Shown here piece by piece: positions 16,981-25,550 of a stretch of DNA of 64,000 bases. Every line of letters begins with the position of its first letter. Positions within the stretch are counted from its first letter, which is position 1. The notes under the pieces were generated by a model. The model saw only the letters and a program-made list of their open reading frames with translations. It did not search any database and was not told the origin of the DNA. A program made the position numbers and the translations under genes. The stretch lies in contig JALOAT010000001.1 in NCBI GenBank assembly GCA_023228645.1, forward strand, positions 1 to 64,000. Reading direction: 5' to 3'. Source of the stretch: Gammaproteobacteria bacterium (lineage in GTDB: Bacteria > Pseudomonadota > Gammaproteobacteria > Thiohalomonadales > Thiohalomonadaceae).

Positions 16981-17110
16981 GTATAGGACCTGAGAGAGTT
17001 CCTTTCCCTAACGGCTGCTTCCGAGCAGACGGATAAGGGAAGAATTTCTTTCTCACGAAACCGGAGCCGCAGGTAAAGGTGAGTGACCCATCCCCGGAGG
17101 GGCTATATCA
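16981..17110 (+). ncRNA. Candidate structured RNA, unclassified
   Basis: A G+C-rich island in very AT-rich DNA. Outer helix TGAGAGAG (16991) with CTTTCTCA (17048), inner helix TTCCCT (17004) with AGGGAA (17036), apical CTGC/GCAG with TTCCGA loop (17015-17028). Then a single-stranded-looking CGAAACCGGAGCCGCAGG segment and a CCCC/GGGG hairpin (17092-17102). No ORF crosses it. It does not match any riboswitch or ribozyme I can verify. It lies in a 584-base gene-free interval, 430 bases before the next gene. Confidence 0.5.
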
Positions 17111-17125
17111 GAAAAATATAAGTAT

Positions 17126-17264
17126 ACTTATATAACCTATTCTATCCCTTATTATCCTAGTTAGACCTTAATATTCTTATACTACTTATTATACTTATAT
17201 AACCCTAGTTAAGTCTTATATAGACTATTGTGAAGGTTATAACTCCTATAGACTTATATAGCCT
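17126..17264 (+). repeat. Four copies of ACTTATATAACCT-like repeat in AT-rich DNA
   Basis: Copies at 17126, 17193, 17213 and 17251, all fitting CTTATATA(A/G)(C/A)C. The region to 17530 is almost pure A/T/C with further TATAACTCTATA words and no ORF. Could be an iteron-like or origin-type element; this is inference. Confidence 0.35.
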
Positions 17265-17541
17265 CTTTAATAGAGAGTAAAGGGTAATACCACTTATCTC
17301 CTTATTATATCCTAGTAGAGACTATAAAACTATAACTACTATAAAGAAGCTATAACTCTATAACTTATACTACTTAAATTCTACTACTATAATAAACTCT
17401 CTTTACTATTATTAGAATAATTAAAACTCTTAAAACTACTACTAATTTATTGATCTATCTAAGTACTGTAACTCTTAATAGAGCTATAGTACGAGGTAGG
17501 TCTATTTATGCTGTTTAACTTCTTATTTAAAGAAATAGATT

Positions 17542-17961
17542 ATGTCTACTACTTTACCTCCTTTAATTAGTAATCAGTTTAACTTACTATCTGGTCATTA
17601 CAATACTGTCTTTCCTAATGCTAGATTTGAATTAATTCTAGATGGAGAGGATTATAATTCTAGAGTTAAAGGGTATGCTTTAGAATTGATGCTTAGGAAG
17701 TTACTTCAAGGTAGTCATGATGAAGGGGGTGATTTGATTAGATTGAGTGACTTTAAGACTATTATTAAGTTAACTGTTATTAGAGATAATAGTAGATATG
17801 ATGGTTATTTAGATTATCTACACGTTGAAACTATCTTTAGTGCTTTTGAGGGGATTAAACTTTCTTCTCTTAGTTTAGAGGTTTATAAGGACTATAGTCA
17901 GTTTATATTGAATAGTTGTGGTATTGAGTTTAGTGAAGGTGTATTTCGTTTTAGTAGTTAA
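17542..17961 (+). CDS. Hypothetical protein
   Basis: 139 residues, alternating strands and helices, not recognised. No clear Shine-Dalgarno (AAGAAATAGATT). Follows the AT-rich interval; codon use is rich in TTA, AGT and TAT. Confidence 0.65.
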   Translation: MSTTLPPLISNQFNLLSGHYNTVFPNARFELILDGEDYNSRVKGYALELMLRKLLQGSHDEGGDLIRLSDFKTIIKLTVIRDNSRYDGYLDYLHVETIFSAFEGIKLSSLSLEVYKDYSQFILNSCGIEFSEGVFRFSS

Positions 17962-17981
17962 GTTTACTGAGAGTGGAGCTA

Positions 17982-18410
17982 ATGGAACGGTTTAAAGAGT
18001 TAGTAGTGGGATTAAGTATTAGTAGTGGATTACTTGTTAAGCCTTTAAATGACAATATGAGGATTATATTAGAGACTAGGGATGGTGGTCTTTCTGTATA
18101 TGAGTGCTCTAATGAGCGTTTAGGGGCTTTTAAGAGGGTAGTTAATATACTGACTTATGCTAAGGTAATTAAACCTGAGGACAGAGCTATTAATCAGTTA
18201 GCTATCTACTTTGAATGTATTCATGGTAAGTGTTATAGTGAGTTATCTGGGGAAGAATTAGAAGTATTAGCTGAGTGTATGTTGAGTGCTTTTAAGTTGA
18301 AGATAATTGAGGGTGTGGTAGTACTAGATGTTACTGGCGGTAAAGAGCATAAGAGAAAGGAGTTGGGACCTCCTAGTAAACCTCCTCTACAGTACGATAG
18401 TTCGTTATAA
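17982..18410 (+). CDS. Hypothetical protein
   Basis: 142 residues from ATG 17982, chosen because GTGGAGCTA gives GGAG five bases upstream; a GTG nine bases earlier is possible. Small mixed alpha/beta protein with a Pro/Lys-rich tail (KRKELGPPSKPP). Unknown. Confidence 0.65.
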   Translation: MERFKELVVGLSISSGLLVKPLNDNMRIILETRDGGLSVYECSNERLGAFKRVVNILTYAKVIKPEDRAINQLAIYFECIHGKCYSELSGEELEVLAECMLSAFKLKIIEGVVVLDVTGGKEHKRKELGPPSKPPLQYDSSL

Positions 18411-18508
18411 AGATAAAGGATAAATAAAGGTTTATTTATATTCTACTATCTCATGGTAGTAATTGTATTTTTATTCTATTTAAAATGAGATAGAGGAAGG
18501 TTACCTTT

Positions 18509-19270
18509 ATGAGTCGACTAGTAAGAAAGCAAGCTAGAGCTAAGAAGAATAAAGCACAAAGAAGTACTCGTAGTAGTGAGTATAATCGAGAAGTGGAATT
18601 AGAGGTGTTAGCTCAAGAAGAATACCAGCAAAATAAGAGGAGATTCTTTAAACTATCTCCTAGAAATGCTAATCAAGGTTTACTCATTGAGAACATGAGA
18701 CATTTTAGATTGAACTTTGTATTAGGTCCTGCTGGTTGTGGTAAGACTTTTGTAGCTACCTTATTTGCTTGTGACTTATTAGAAAGAAATATCATTGAGA
18801 AGATCGTAGTGACTCGTCCTATGGTAGGGTGTGATGAGGACTATGGATTTGTACCTGGTACTGAGGCTGAGAAGTATTCTGGGTGGGTAGGGCCTGTTAT
18901 GGAGGTTTTAGAGGGTTATTTTGGTAAGACTCGGGTACAGAACTACCTTAACATGGGAAAGATCGCTATGAAGCCTCTGATGAATATGAGAGGCAGTACT
19001 TTTAGGAACTCTTTTGTTATTTTAGATGAAGCTCAGAATACGACTGTAGGACAGATGAAGATGTTCTTAACGCGTATTGGTGAAGGTAGCTCTATTATAG
19101 TTAATGGTGATATGGAGCAATCTGATCTACCTAGAGGGGTGAGTAATGGTCTTAGTGATGCATACGAGCGTTTACAAGGCTCTCAACATCTAGGGGTAGT
19201 AGAGTTTACTGAGAATGACATTGTAAGAGATCCATTAGTTCGTGAGATCTTAAAAGCTTATAGAAAGTAA
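18509..19270 (+). CDS. phoH: PhoH-like ATPase
   Basis: 253 residues. Basic N-terminus, then P-loop domain: GPAGCGKT at 73-80, VTRPMVGCDEDYGFVPG (PhoH-specific), Walker B VILDEAQN at 170-177, sensor-type IIVNGDMEQSDLP near 196-207, and a late FTENDIVRDPLVREI. PhoH proteins are P-loop ATPases related to helicases, frequent in large phages; some act on RNA. Function in the phage is unknown. Starts after GAGGAAGGTTACCTTT. Confidence 0.93.
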   Translation: MSRLVRKQARAKKNKAQRSTRSSEYNREVELEVLAQEEYQQNKRRFFKLSPRNANQGLLIENMRHFRLNFVLGPAGCGKTFVATLFACDLLERNIIEKIVVTRPMVGCDEDYGFVPGTEAEKYSGWVGPVMEVLEGYFGKTRVQNYLNMGKIAMKPLMNMRGSTFRNSFVILDEAQNTTVGQMKMFLTRIGEGSSIIVNGDMEQSDLPRGVSNGLSDAYERLQGSQHLGVVEFTENDIVRDPLVREILKAYRK

Positions 19271-19278
19271 TACGTCAT

Positions 19279-19310
19279 AATTGGGAGAGTAAATAACTCT
19301 CCCAATTTAT
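19279..19310 (+). terminator. Terminator TTGGGAGAGT/ACTCTCCCAA
   Basis: 10-bp stem with AT loop and TTTAT tail after phoH. Confidence 0.85.
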
Positions 19311-19345
19311 GCTCTATGCTTATTAACATAGGAAATAGAATTACT

Positions 19346-19963
19346 ATGACTACAACTACTAGTAAAACTGTAGAAGAAGTATTCTTTGATAAAGAACTGA
19401 TAGAAGGAATCGTTAAAAGCAGTATTGAGCTTTCTGTTGCTAATAATAAGAGAAGAATAGAAAAGCTAGAGAGTACATTAGATACGGTTATTGATCATGT
19501 TTACCGTACTAATAGAGAGAAGGTAGTTTTAGTTATTATTCCTACTTTTATTAAAAATACTTATACTCTTGATGAATTCAGAGCATTGGTTAAAAACTTT
19601 CAATTCTTAGCTGAAGATAAATATGAAGGATTAATGGCTTCAGTTGTAAATATAAATCCAATTTATATTGAAGAAGAAGAGCAGTTGGGATGGACTAAGC
19701 TGATGGACTTAAATAAAGATCCATCGATGTATAAGGGAGATTTTACATTCTTAGTATTTCAAGTTTTTAATGAATTCTTAAACACGAGTCCTGGTACTGA
19801 TTTTGAAGTACAAATTTTAGCTGGGAGGATGAGTTTAGAACAATGGGAAACTTATACTGATAAAGTAAGTGTATGTGAGTGGCTGCCTTATATCCTTACC
19901 AAACCTCTGAGAAAAACAAAAGATTTTTGGACTGATACAACAAGACCCATTAGTAATATTTAA
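19346..19963 (+). CDS. Hypothetical protein
   Basis: 205 residues from ATG 19346, preferred over the in-frame ATG 19316, which falls in terminator sequence; AGGAAATAGAATTACT lies before 19346. Helical N-terminal half, EEEEQ acidic patch at about 150. Unknown. Confidence 0.7.
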   Translation: MTTTTSKTVEEVFFDKELIEGIVKSSIELSVANNKRRIEKLESTLDTVIDHVYRTNREKVVLVIIPTFIKNTYTLDEFRALVKNFQFLAEDKYEGLMASVVNINPIYIEEEEQLGWTKLMDLNKDPSMYKGDFTFLVFQVFNEFLNTSPGTDFEVQILAGRMSLEQWETYTDKVSVCEWLPYILTKPLRKTKDFWTDTTRPISNI

Positions 19964-19982
19964 GATTAGAGTATGATCAGTA

Positions 19983-20012
19983 GAGAGGTTGGGTATATCC
20001 CTCTCTTTATGC
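19983..20012 (+). terminator. Terminator AGAGAGG/CCTCTCT
   Basis: Stem AGAGAGG/CCTCTCT followed by TTATGCC. Confidence 0.65.
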
Positions 20013-20076
20013 CTTGCTTTTATTTTTAATAAAAAATGACATCTATTAATACGTTGAATACCAATAAAGGCTTTAT

Positions 20077-20805
20077 ATGAATCTAAATAATAAACTATAC
20101 CAAGCTGGTAAGTATCAATTACTCGTACCTACTTATCAAGAAGATGGTTTTGTACCATTTAGAGAGCGTGATGGGCTAGCTATTCAATCTGAGGTCAGTG
20201 AGCAGTTTGAAGATATTCTAGGTAAGGAGTTATTTCAATGTTTGTTACTTGTTTATAAAGATTCCCATAATGACCAACCTTATCATAACTTATTACATAT
20301 GGTCTGTGTAGCTGACATTGCTTATCAGATTGCACTAGCTTCTAAGAGCGAGTTTGATGTAGTGTCCCTATTGTTAGCTGGTCTATTCCATGATTCTAAT
20401 CATAGTGGAGGGTTTGCAGCTGACGATACCAACATTCGATTAGCTACTAATTCTCTACGAAGAGTAACTATTAACGCTGTACACTATAATGACGAAGCAT
20501 TAGATGAATTCTGGAAACTAATTGTTAAAGCACAAAGAATCATTGTTGAAACAGAATACATGAATGGTAAGTTTACTCATGAACCTACCACTTTTGAGTC
20601 GATGTGTATCCGAGATGCTGATCTCTTAATGGTGGCTACACCTTATTTTAAAGATATCTTCTTTCCTGGATTGGTTGAGGAAATGAAAGTGTCTCTTGGT
20701 AAAGACTTCTCAATGACTTATGAAGATAATCTGAATTGGTTAAAGAAACAAGTCTTTTATACTGAAGCTGGTAAGCAGATGTTAGACGAAACTATTAGTA
20801 ATTGA
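20077..20805 (+). CDS. HD-domain phosphohydrolase
   Basis: 242 residues. Metal site pattern H...HD...D: His70 and His74 in YHNLLH, His105-Asp106 in GLFHDSNHSG, and RDAD near 179-182. The double-His YHN..H opening resembles cyclic-nucleotide phosphodiesterase-like HD proteins. Probable nucleotide phosphohydrolase; substrate unknown. Context with dCTP deaminase suggests nucleotide metabolism, but signalling-nucleotide breakdown is also possible. AAAGGCTTTAT site. Confidence 0.8.
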   Translation: MNLNNKLYQAGKYQLLVPTYQEDGFVPFRERDGLAIQSEVSEQFEDILGKELFQCLLLVYKDSHNDQPYHNLLHMVCVADIAYQIALASKSEFDVVSLLLAGLFHDSNHSGGFAADDTNIRLATNSLRRVTINAVHYNDEALDEFWKLIVKAQRIIVETEYMNGKFTHEPTTFESMCIRDADLLMVATPYFKDIFFPGLVEEMKVSLGKDFSMTYEDNLNWLKKQVFYTEAGKQMLDETISN

Positions 20806-20847
20806 CACCAACCCACTAAACTAGAGAAAAATTTAAAGGATTTAGAA

Positions 20848-21435
20848 ATGAGTATTCTATCAGATATTGAAATTAAAAGGTCAGTTAAAGAAAATAACAT
20901 GATTAAACCTTTTATCCAACATCAAGTAAAGGTAAGACCTAAGAAAGACAATCATACTGAAGTAGAGAAAATTGTTAGTTTTGGACTCTCATCAGGTGGG
21001 TATGATGTTCGTTTAGATAATCAATTTAAAATATTCACGAATGTTAATAACTCACTTCTTGATCCATTAGCGATGAAAAATGATTATTATGTAGACCATA
21101 TTGGTGATACATGTATCATTCCTCCTAATAGCTATATCCTAGGATTAACAATTGAAGAGTTTGATATTCCTCGTGATGTATTAGTTGTTGCTGTAGGTAA
21201 GAGTACTTATGCTCGACTAGGTCTCTCAGTTAATGTTACACCTATTGAACCTGGCTTTAAAGGTAAGGTAGTTATTGAGATCGCTAATCAAACACCTATT
21301 CCTGCTGTTGTTCATGCGAATATGGGTATTGCTCAATTCTTATTCTTGCAAATGAGTAGTGAGTGTGAAGTTTCCTATAATGATCGCAATGGTAAATACC
21401 AAAACCAACAGTGTTTGCAAACAGCAATAGTTTAA
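20848..21435 (+). CDS. dcd: dCTP deaminase / dUTPase-fold protein
   Basis: 195 residues. Dcd signatures: SSGGYDVRL near 48-56, LGLTIEEFDIP, GKSTYARLGL at 117-126 (Ser and Arg of the active site), TPIEPGFKGKVVIEIAN (Glu134 as catalytic acid candidate), and GIAQFLFL. Converts dCTP to dUTP or hydrolyses dUTP, feeding dTTP synthesis with ribonucleotide reductase and dihydrofolate reductase. AAAGGATTTAGAA site. Confidence 0.9.
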   Translation: MSILSDIEIKRSVKENNMIKPFIQHQVKVRPKKDNHTEVEKIVSFGLSSGGYDVRLDNQFKIFTNVNNSLLDPLAMKNDYYVDHIGDTCIIPPNSYILGLTIEEFDIPRDVLVVAVGKSTYARLGLSVNVTPIEPGFKGKVVIEIANQTPIPAVVHANMGIAQFLFLQMSSECEVSYNDRNGKYQNQQCLQTAIV

Positions 21436-21449
21436 TAGGAAAAGACAAA

Positions 21450-21967
21450 GTGTTAGGTTATAGGTATCTAGATGAATCAGGAAATCCTATTATCTCAAGC
21501 ATGTCTTCATAATTCTTTCTGAGATAAAGTGCGTTATTGAAGAGAAAGATAACTTTGAAGAACTGATTAAAGGCCATATAACTAAATATGTCCTTTACAC
21601 TCCTTCAGGATTAACTCATTCAAAACCTATGAAAGATCCAATTCCAGAAGAGACATATACTATCTCTTTCCCTACTGAAGGTGAATTTTCATATAGTGTA
21701 AAGATTAACGATAAGTTTACCTATATTCCTACTCCTTTTGTATTTATGGATCGATTTAATAAAGTAGGTGGATATAGACTCGTTATTAAAGAGAAACTAG
21801 TAAAGACTGGAAAGTCTTTTCTCTCGCTGACTAAAGAGAAAAGTTACTTTGAGCTTTATAAAGTGATGGAAGTAGATGGTATTTCTTATATCTCTGAAAA
21901 TAAACTAGAGAGTTTAGAATTATCTGGAGATCATCTTGATATAATGAAAAGGTATAAATACATTTAA
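21450..21967 (+). pseudogene. Hypothetical gene split by a frameshift
   Basis: A GTG start at 21450 with AGGAAAAGACAAA upstream encodes MLGYRYLDESGNPIISSMSS then stops (21510-21512). The -1 frame is open from 21476 and continues without stop to 21967. It reads ILSEIKCVIEEKDNFEEL into the 112-residue part that starts MKDPIPEETY, and no start codon with a site lies between. The two parts look like one gene of about 170 residues broken by a single-base change near 21490-21512. No slippery heptamer is seen, so a mutation or sequence error is likelier than programmed frameshifting. Function unknown. Confidence 0.6.
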
Positions 21968-21982
21968 GGATTAATAAAGTTT

Positions 21983-22423
21983 ATGTCTGTATTTACTAAG
22001 TTTGATACTTCTTTAAAATTGGAATATTTACCTGAAGTTAGTAAGCATGATTATAGTAAGTGGAAGGTGTTAGAACCTTTTAACTTTTATTCATTAGAGA
22101 ATAGGTTCTCTAGAGTATCAGGTGAAGCTATTCATATTTGTGTACATAAAGGCTTCATTACAGATGGAGCTACTGTACCTCGTATTTTCTGGGCATTACT
22201 ACCACCACTTGGTCATTACGGACAAGCTGCTGTCTTACATGACTATTGCCGTTTTATTGGGGTCGCTTACTTAAATGCAGACTTCACTGATCCTATTGTT
22301 CTAAGTACTAAAGATGCAGATAGAATCTTTTTAGAAGCAATGAAAGTATTAGGGGTGGGAAAGTTTAAACGACATTTAATGTATTGTGCTGTAAGAGCAT
22401 ACTCCATTATTAAAAGAGCCTAA
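21983..22423 (+). CDS. DUF1353 family protein
   Basis: 146 residues with the DUF1353 core: GFITDGATVPRIFWALLPP at about 56-74, then GHYGQAAVLHDYCRF (HD motif). DUF1353 proteins are common in tailed phages, often near structural or lysis genes; activity is not established. The conserved DG, HD and Pro residues are all present. AAGGATTAATAAAGTTT site. Confidence 0.85.
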   Translation: MSVFTKFDTSLKLEYLPEVSKHDYSKWKVLEPFNFYSLENRFSRVSGEAIHICVHKGFITDGATVPRIFWALLPPLGHYGQAAVLHDYCRFIGVAYLNADFTDPIVLSTKDADRIFLEAMKVLGVGKFKRHLMYCAVRAYSIIKRA

Positions 22424-22443
22424 TAATAGAAAAAGAGCAAAAT

Positions 22444-22474
22444 AAAGAGGAATTAGTATTCCTCTTTTTATGCC
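22444..22474 (+). terminator. Terminator AAAGAGGAAT/ATTCCTCTTT
   Basis: 10-bp stem, TAGT loop, TTTATGCC tail. Confidence 0.85.
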
Positions 22475-22553
22475 TTATATTTATTTTGTGATCCATTAAC
22501 CTATTAAGAATAGAAATGAAAACCTTTATGTAATAGTTAAAATCTATATAAAT

Positions 22554-22564
22554 ACATATCACTA
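22554..22564 (+). promoter_or_regulatory. Promoter motif ACATATCACTA
   Basis: Core motif 28 bases upstream of the radical SAM gene and after a terminator. Confidence 0.55.
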
Positions 22565-22591
22565 TTATAGTGAGTAATAATAGAGAAAGCT

Positions 22592-23455
22592 ATGATCATA
22601 CAACATAAATCCAGGTTAGATAACAGTGTTAACTTTATCTTTCCTACAGGTGAAGAAGCTAGATATGTTAATCGAGAAGATGATAAACTTCTTATTTACC
22701 TCTCATCTCAAACAGGATGTAAACAAGCATGTAGGTTTTGTCACTTAACTCAGACAAAGCAAGTAGAAGATACGAATGTTAGCTATACTGACCTTATCAA
22801 GCAATTCGATATGGTTTACGAACATTACTACAAGTTTGTTGAAGCAGAGATTATTAAACCAGCAGATACTATTCATTTAAATTTCATGGCTAGAGGAGAG
22901 CCTTTACTCAATGCTAGTGTAGTTAGGTCAAATGACTGGGTTAATAAAGAAGAATTTTCCTTAAACCATTTTAAAGAAAGAAGATTGAATGTCTCTACAA
23001 TTATCCCTAAAGACTATCATCCAGATAGCTTTAGTGTAGAATTATATCCTACTCACTTCTTCTATTCCTTATATAGTCTAAATACAGACTTTAGGAAACG
23101 TTGGTTACCTAACGCTCTTGATCCTGAAGAAGCTTTTCATTTACTGAATGAGTATAGTGTAAAGACTGCTATTCCTATTACTATTCACCATACTCTCATT
23201 AAAGGTGAGAATGATAGTGTAGAAGAAGCTCTACTCATTCAACAATATATGTCTCGCTTCAAAATAAGTCCTAGGTTCAATTTAGTCAGGTATAACCCAT
23301 ATTCATCACTACAAGGTGAAGAATCGTCTGAGGAGGCTATTAAAGCTTATCTAGAGGTAATTAAACCTTATAGTCAAAGAGTTAGAATTGTTCCTAGAGT
23401 AGGTAGGGATGTTTTTGCAAGTTGTGGGACTTTCTTTGATTTTAATGCTAAATAA
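22592..23455 (+). CDS. RlmN/Cfr-like radical SAM methyltransferase
   Basis: 287 residues. Radical SAM cluster CKQACRFC (Cys43, 47, 50), MARGEPLLN (99-107, SAM-binding GEP), STIIP, LNTDFRKRWLPNA, TLIKGENDS, LVRYNPYSS and a C-terminal Cys278 in FASCGTFF. This is the order of RlmN/Cfr, where the last Cys carries the methyl group for C2 or C8 of adenosine (23S rRNA A2503; RlmN also tRNA A37). It is about 90 residues shorter than RlmN because the N-terminal accessory domain is missing. Substrate not known. No strong binding site; GAGAAAGCT precedes the ATG. Confidence 0.85.
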   Translation: MIIQHKSRLDNSVNFIFPTGEEARYVNREDDKLLIYLSSQTGCKQACRFCHLTQTKQVEDTNVSYTDLIKQFDMVYEHYYKFVEAEIIKPADTIHLNFMARGEPLLNASVVRSNDWVNKEEFSLNHFKERRLNVSTIIPKDYHPDSFSVELYPTHFFYSLYSLNTDFRKRWLPNALDPEEAFHLLNEYSVKTAIPITIHHTLIKGENDSVEEALLIQQYMSRFKISPRFNLVRYNPYSSLQGEESSEEAIKAYLEVIKPYSQRVRIVPRVGRDVFASCGTFFDFNAK

Positions 23456-23461
23456 GAAACT

Positions 23462-24340
23462 ATGAATAATACTCCTATTTTTATTCTCTACCATTCTAAT
23501 TGTCTAGACGGTAGTGGAGCTGCTTTAGCAGCCTATATGCATTTCCAAGATAATGAGAACTTAAACCTCATTCCAGTCCAGTATAACAAACCTTTACCAA
23601 AAGAGCTTTTGGAATATAAAGAGTTATCTAAAGCATATGTTTACATTGTAGACTTTAGTTACTCAAGAGACATCTTAGATGAGTTAGAACAACAAGTAGC
23701 TCATTTACAAGTCATCGATCATCATAAGACAGCACAAGAAGCTTTAAAGTGCTGTTCTTATGCTATCTTTGACATGCATAAGTCTGGTGCTGTACTAACC
23801 TACGAATTCTTTAACCCAGGTAAAGAAGTTCCTTTGTTCTTTAAGCTAATTAGTGACAGAGATCTATGGAAGTGGGAATATTCTGAAACGAAAGATTTCT
23901 GTTCTGCTCTAGATGTCGTAGATAAGAATAACTTTGAAGAATGGGTAGAAGCATTTAAATCCTTTCAAGAAGATCCTGAAGCGTTTCTTAAAGAAGGAAG
24001 TGTGGTTAGTAAGTACAAGAATGTTTTAGTAAAGAAAGCTGCTAGGACAAGTAAGATCGTCATTTTTAAAGGTTATAAAGTGCCTATTTTAAATGCTACG
24101 AATTTCATTAGTGAGATAGGTAGTTATTTAAATGAAAGCTTAGATCCGAAACATCCATTTAGTATTTCTTACTTTATCACTAACGCTAATGAAGCAGTTT
24201 TAAGCTTCAGGAGTAGAAAGGGTGAAGTAGATGTTGAAGTACTTGCAAAGGAGTTAGGTGGTGGTGGTCATGCCTCTGCTGCTGGAGCAACAGTAAGTAT
24301 TGAGAAATTACAAGAGATCCTCAATAATACTGCCTCTTAA
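23462..24340 (+). CDS. DHH/DHHA1 phosphoesterase
   Basis: 292 residues. N-terminal DHH domain: YHSNCLDGSGAALAAY (9-24), VDFSY, and DHHKT near 86-90. C-terminal DHHA1 motif GGGGHASAAGATV at about 270-282. Mn-dependent phosphodiesterases of this layout cleave short oligonucleotides (NrnA-like nanoRNase) or cyclic dinucleotides. In a phage it may recycle nucleotides from degraded host nucleic acid or remove signalling molecules. Six bases after the radical SAM gene. Confidence 0.88.
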   Translation: MNNTPIFILYHSNCLDGSGAALAAYMHFQDNENLNLIPVQYNKPLPKELLEYKELSKAYVYIVDFSYSRDILDELEQQVAHLQVIDHHKTAQEALKCCSYAIFDMHKSGAVLTYEFFNPGKEVPLFFKLISDRDLWKWEYSETKDFCSALDVVDKNNFEEWVEAFKSFQEDPEAFLKEGSVVSKYKNVLVKKAARTSKIVIFKGYKVPILNATNFISEIGSYLNESLDPKHPFSISYFITNANEAVLSFRSRKGEVDVEVLAKELGGGGHASAAGATVSIEKLQEILNNTAS

Positions 24341-24391
24341 ATAGAAGTCTATTAAAAATCAATCTTTAAATCAAAAAGGAATTAACTAATT

Positions 24392-25141
24392 ATGTCTAAC
24401 TCACAATCTACCATTATTAAAGCCAGTACTGAAATCAGCGAAGAGGTACGTATCAATAAAGAACTAGAAGAGATTGCTTCTAGTTTAAAAACAACAGCTA
24501 AAATTAACATCTTTGATAAAGAGACAGTGTTTCATGTATTTAATAAACAAATGAAGCACCAAACCTCTTTGAATCGTTGGAATAAGTTTAGGAATAATCT
24601 TAAGAAATACGACCATACAGAAAATGACGTTGTCATTCTTGAAATCCATAAAGACTTAAATGGATATAAAGGATACTTTATTAAACCCTCCTTTATTACT
24701 AAATTAGAGTCGTTTAATAGTTATCTGTCTAGCCTAAACAATAATCCACAACTAGTAGCATTACTAGTAACCCGTTATACAAAGACGCTAAAAGCAGTTA
24801 ATAAAAAGAACTACTCTGATCGAGTGTTCTTTACTGTTGGTCTGATGTATAACTTTTATGATACCTTCCATAACTACACTGATCGGTTTAGCGAAACACT
24901 AATTAAGTCACTGCAAGAAGAGTTTAGTAGTCCTACTAATAAGAAAAACATCGATACGAAACTTAATAGCTATACCGTTGAAGATCATCGTAGGCATATT
25001 GAGCTTCTTAATAATCCTCTTAATAAACTCGCTCAAGATGTAAATGCCTTGAATGAAATCCTTCATTTTAGTCAGAAGCTTTCTTCAGTTATTCCGCATT
25101 TATTAAAAGTAGCTCAAACTAATGAGGGTGTTAATGCTTGA
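24392..25141 (+). CDS. Hypothetical helical protein
   Basis: 249 residues, Lys/Asn-rich and helical (EEVRINKELEEIASSL). No recognised motif. AAAAAGGAATTAACTAATT site. Unknown. Confidence 0.75.
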   Translation: MSNSQSTIIKASTEISEEVRINKELEEIASSLKTTAKINIFDKETVFHVFNKQMKHQTSLNRWNKFRNNLKKYDHTENDVVILEIHKDLNGYKGYFIKPSFITKLESFNSYLSSLNNNPQLVALLVTRYTKTLKAVNKKNYSDRVFFTVGLMYNFYDTFHNYTDRFSETLIKSLQEEFSSPTNKKNIDTKLNSYTVEDHRRHIELLNNPLNKLAQDVNALNEILHFSQKLSSVIPHLLKVAQTNEGVNA

Positions 25142-25172
25142 CAAAATAACTATTAAGTAAATAAGAGGCACA

Positions 25173-25448
25173 GTGAGTTATAAAAGCCATAGGCGTTTAA
25201 TTAGGAATCTCCCTAAACAAGATTTTAAATCTAAGAACGTTAAAAAGCGTTTGAATGCTAAACTACTCCTCCCAGTAGTTAAAGCAGATAGAGATAAACG
25301 ACTCGCTCTTTTTAATAAACTATATAAAGGAGAAAGTCTAAGGCAGACAGGTAAGACAAGGATTAGGGATACTGTATTTTCGATATATTACTACAGCCCT
25401 TATTCTGATAAACCAAAATGGACTAAGTCATTTAAATACACCAGTTAA
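25173..25448 (+). CDS. Small basic protein (91 aa)
   Basis: GTG start after AGAGGCACA. Very Lys/Arg-rich, including KSKNVKKRLNAKLLLP and RQTGKTRIRDTVF; likely nucleic-acid binding by composition only. Unknown family. Confidence 0.65.
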   Translation: MSYKSHRRLIRNLPKQDFKSKNVKKRLNAKLLLPVVKADRDKRLALFNKLYKGESLRQTGKTRIRDTVFSIYYYSPYSDKPKWTKSFKYTS

Positions 25449-25550
25449 TTTTTAATGACTTAAACGTATCTAATAGAAAAAGAAACCTAACTTGAGTTAG
25501 GAGAGTAGTGCTATTCTTTAAAATTACATTAACAAAAAGGAATTAAAATA

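Noticed and set aside
16981..17043. Thiamine or cobalamin riboswitch resemblance (CTGAGA, AAGGGAA words)
   Set aside because: Only isolated words agree; order and spacing of the conserved boxes do not.
16991..17060. Hammerhead ribozyme-like words (CTGAGAG... and CGAAAC)
   Set aside because: The required CUGANGA core is not met (G8 missing) and no stem III/NUH site is placed correctly.
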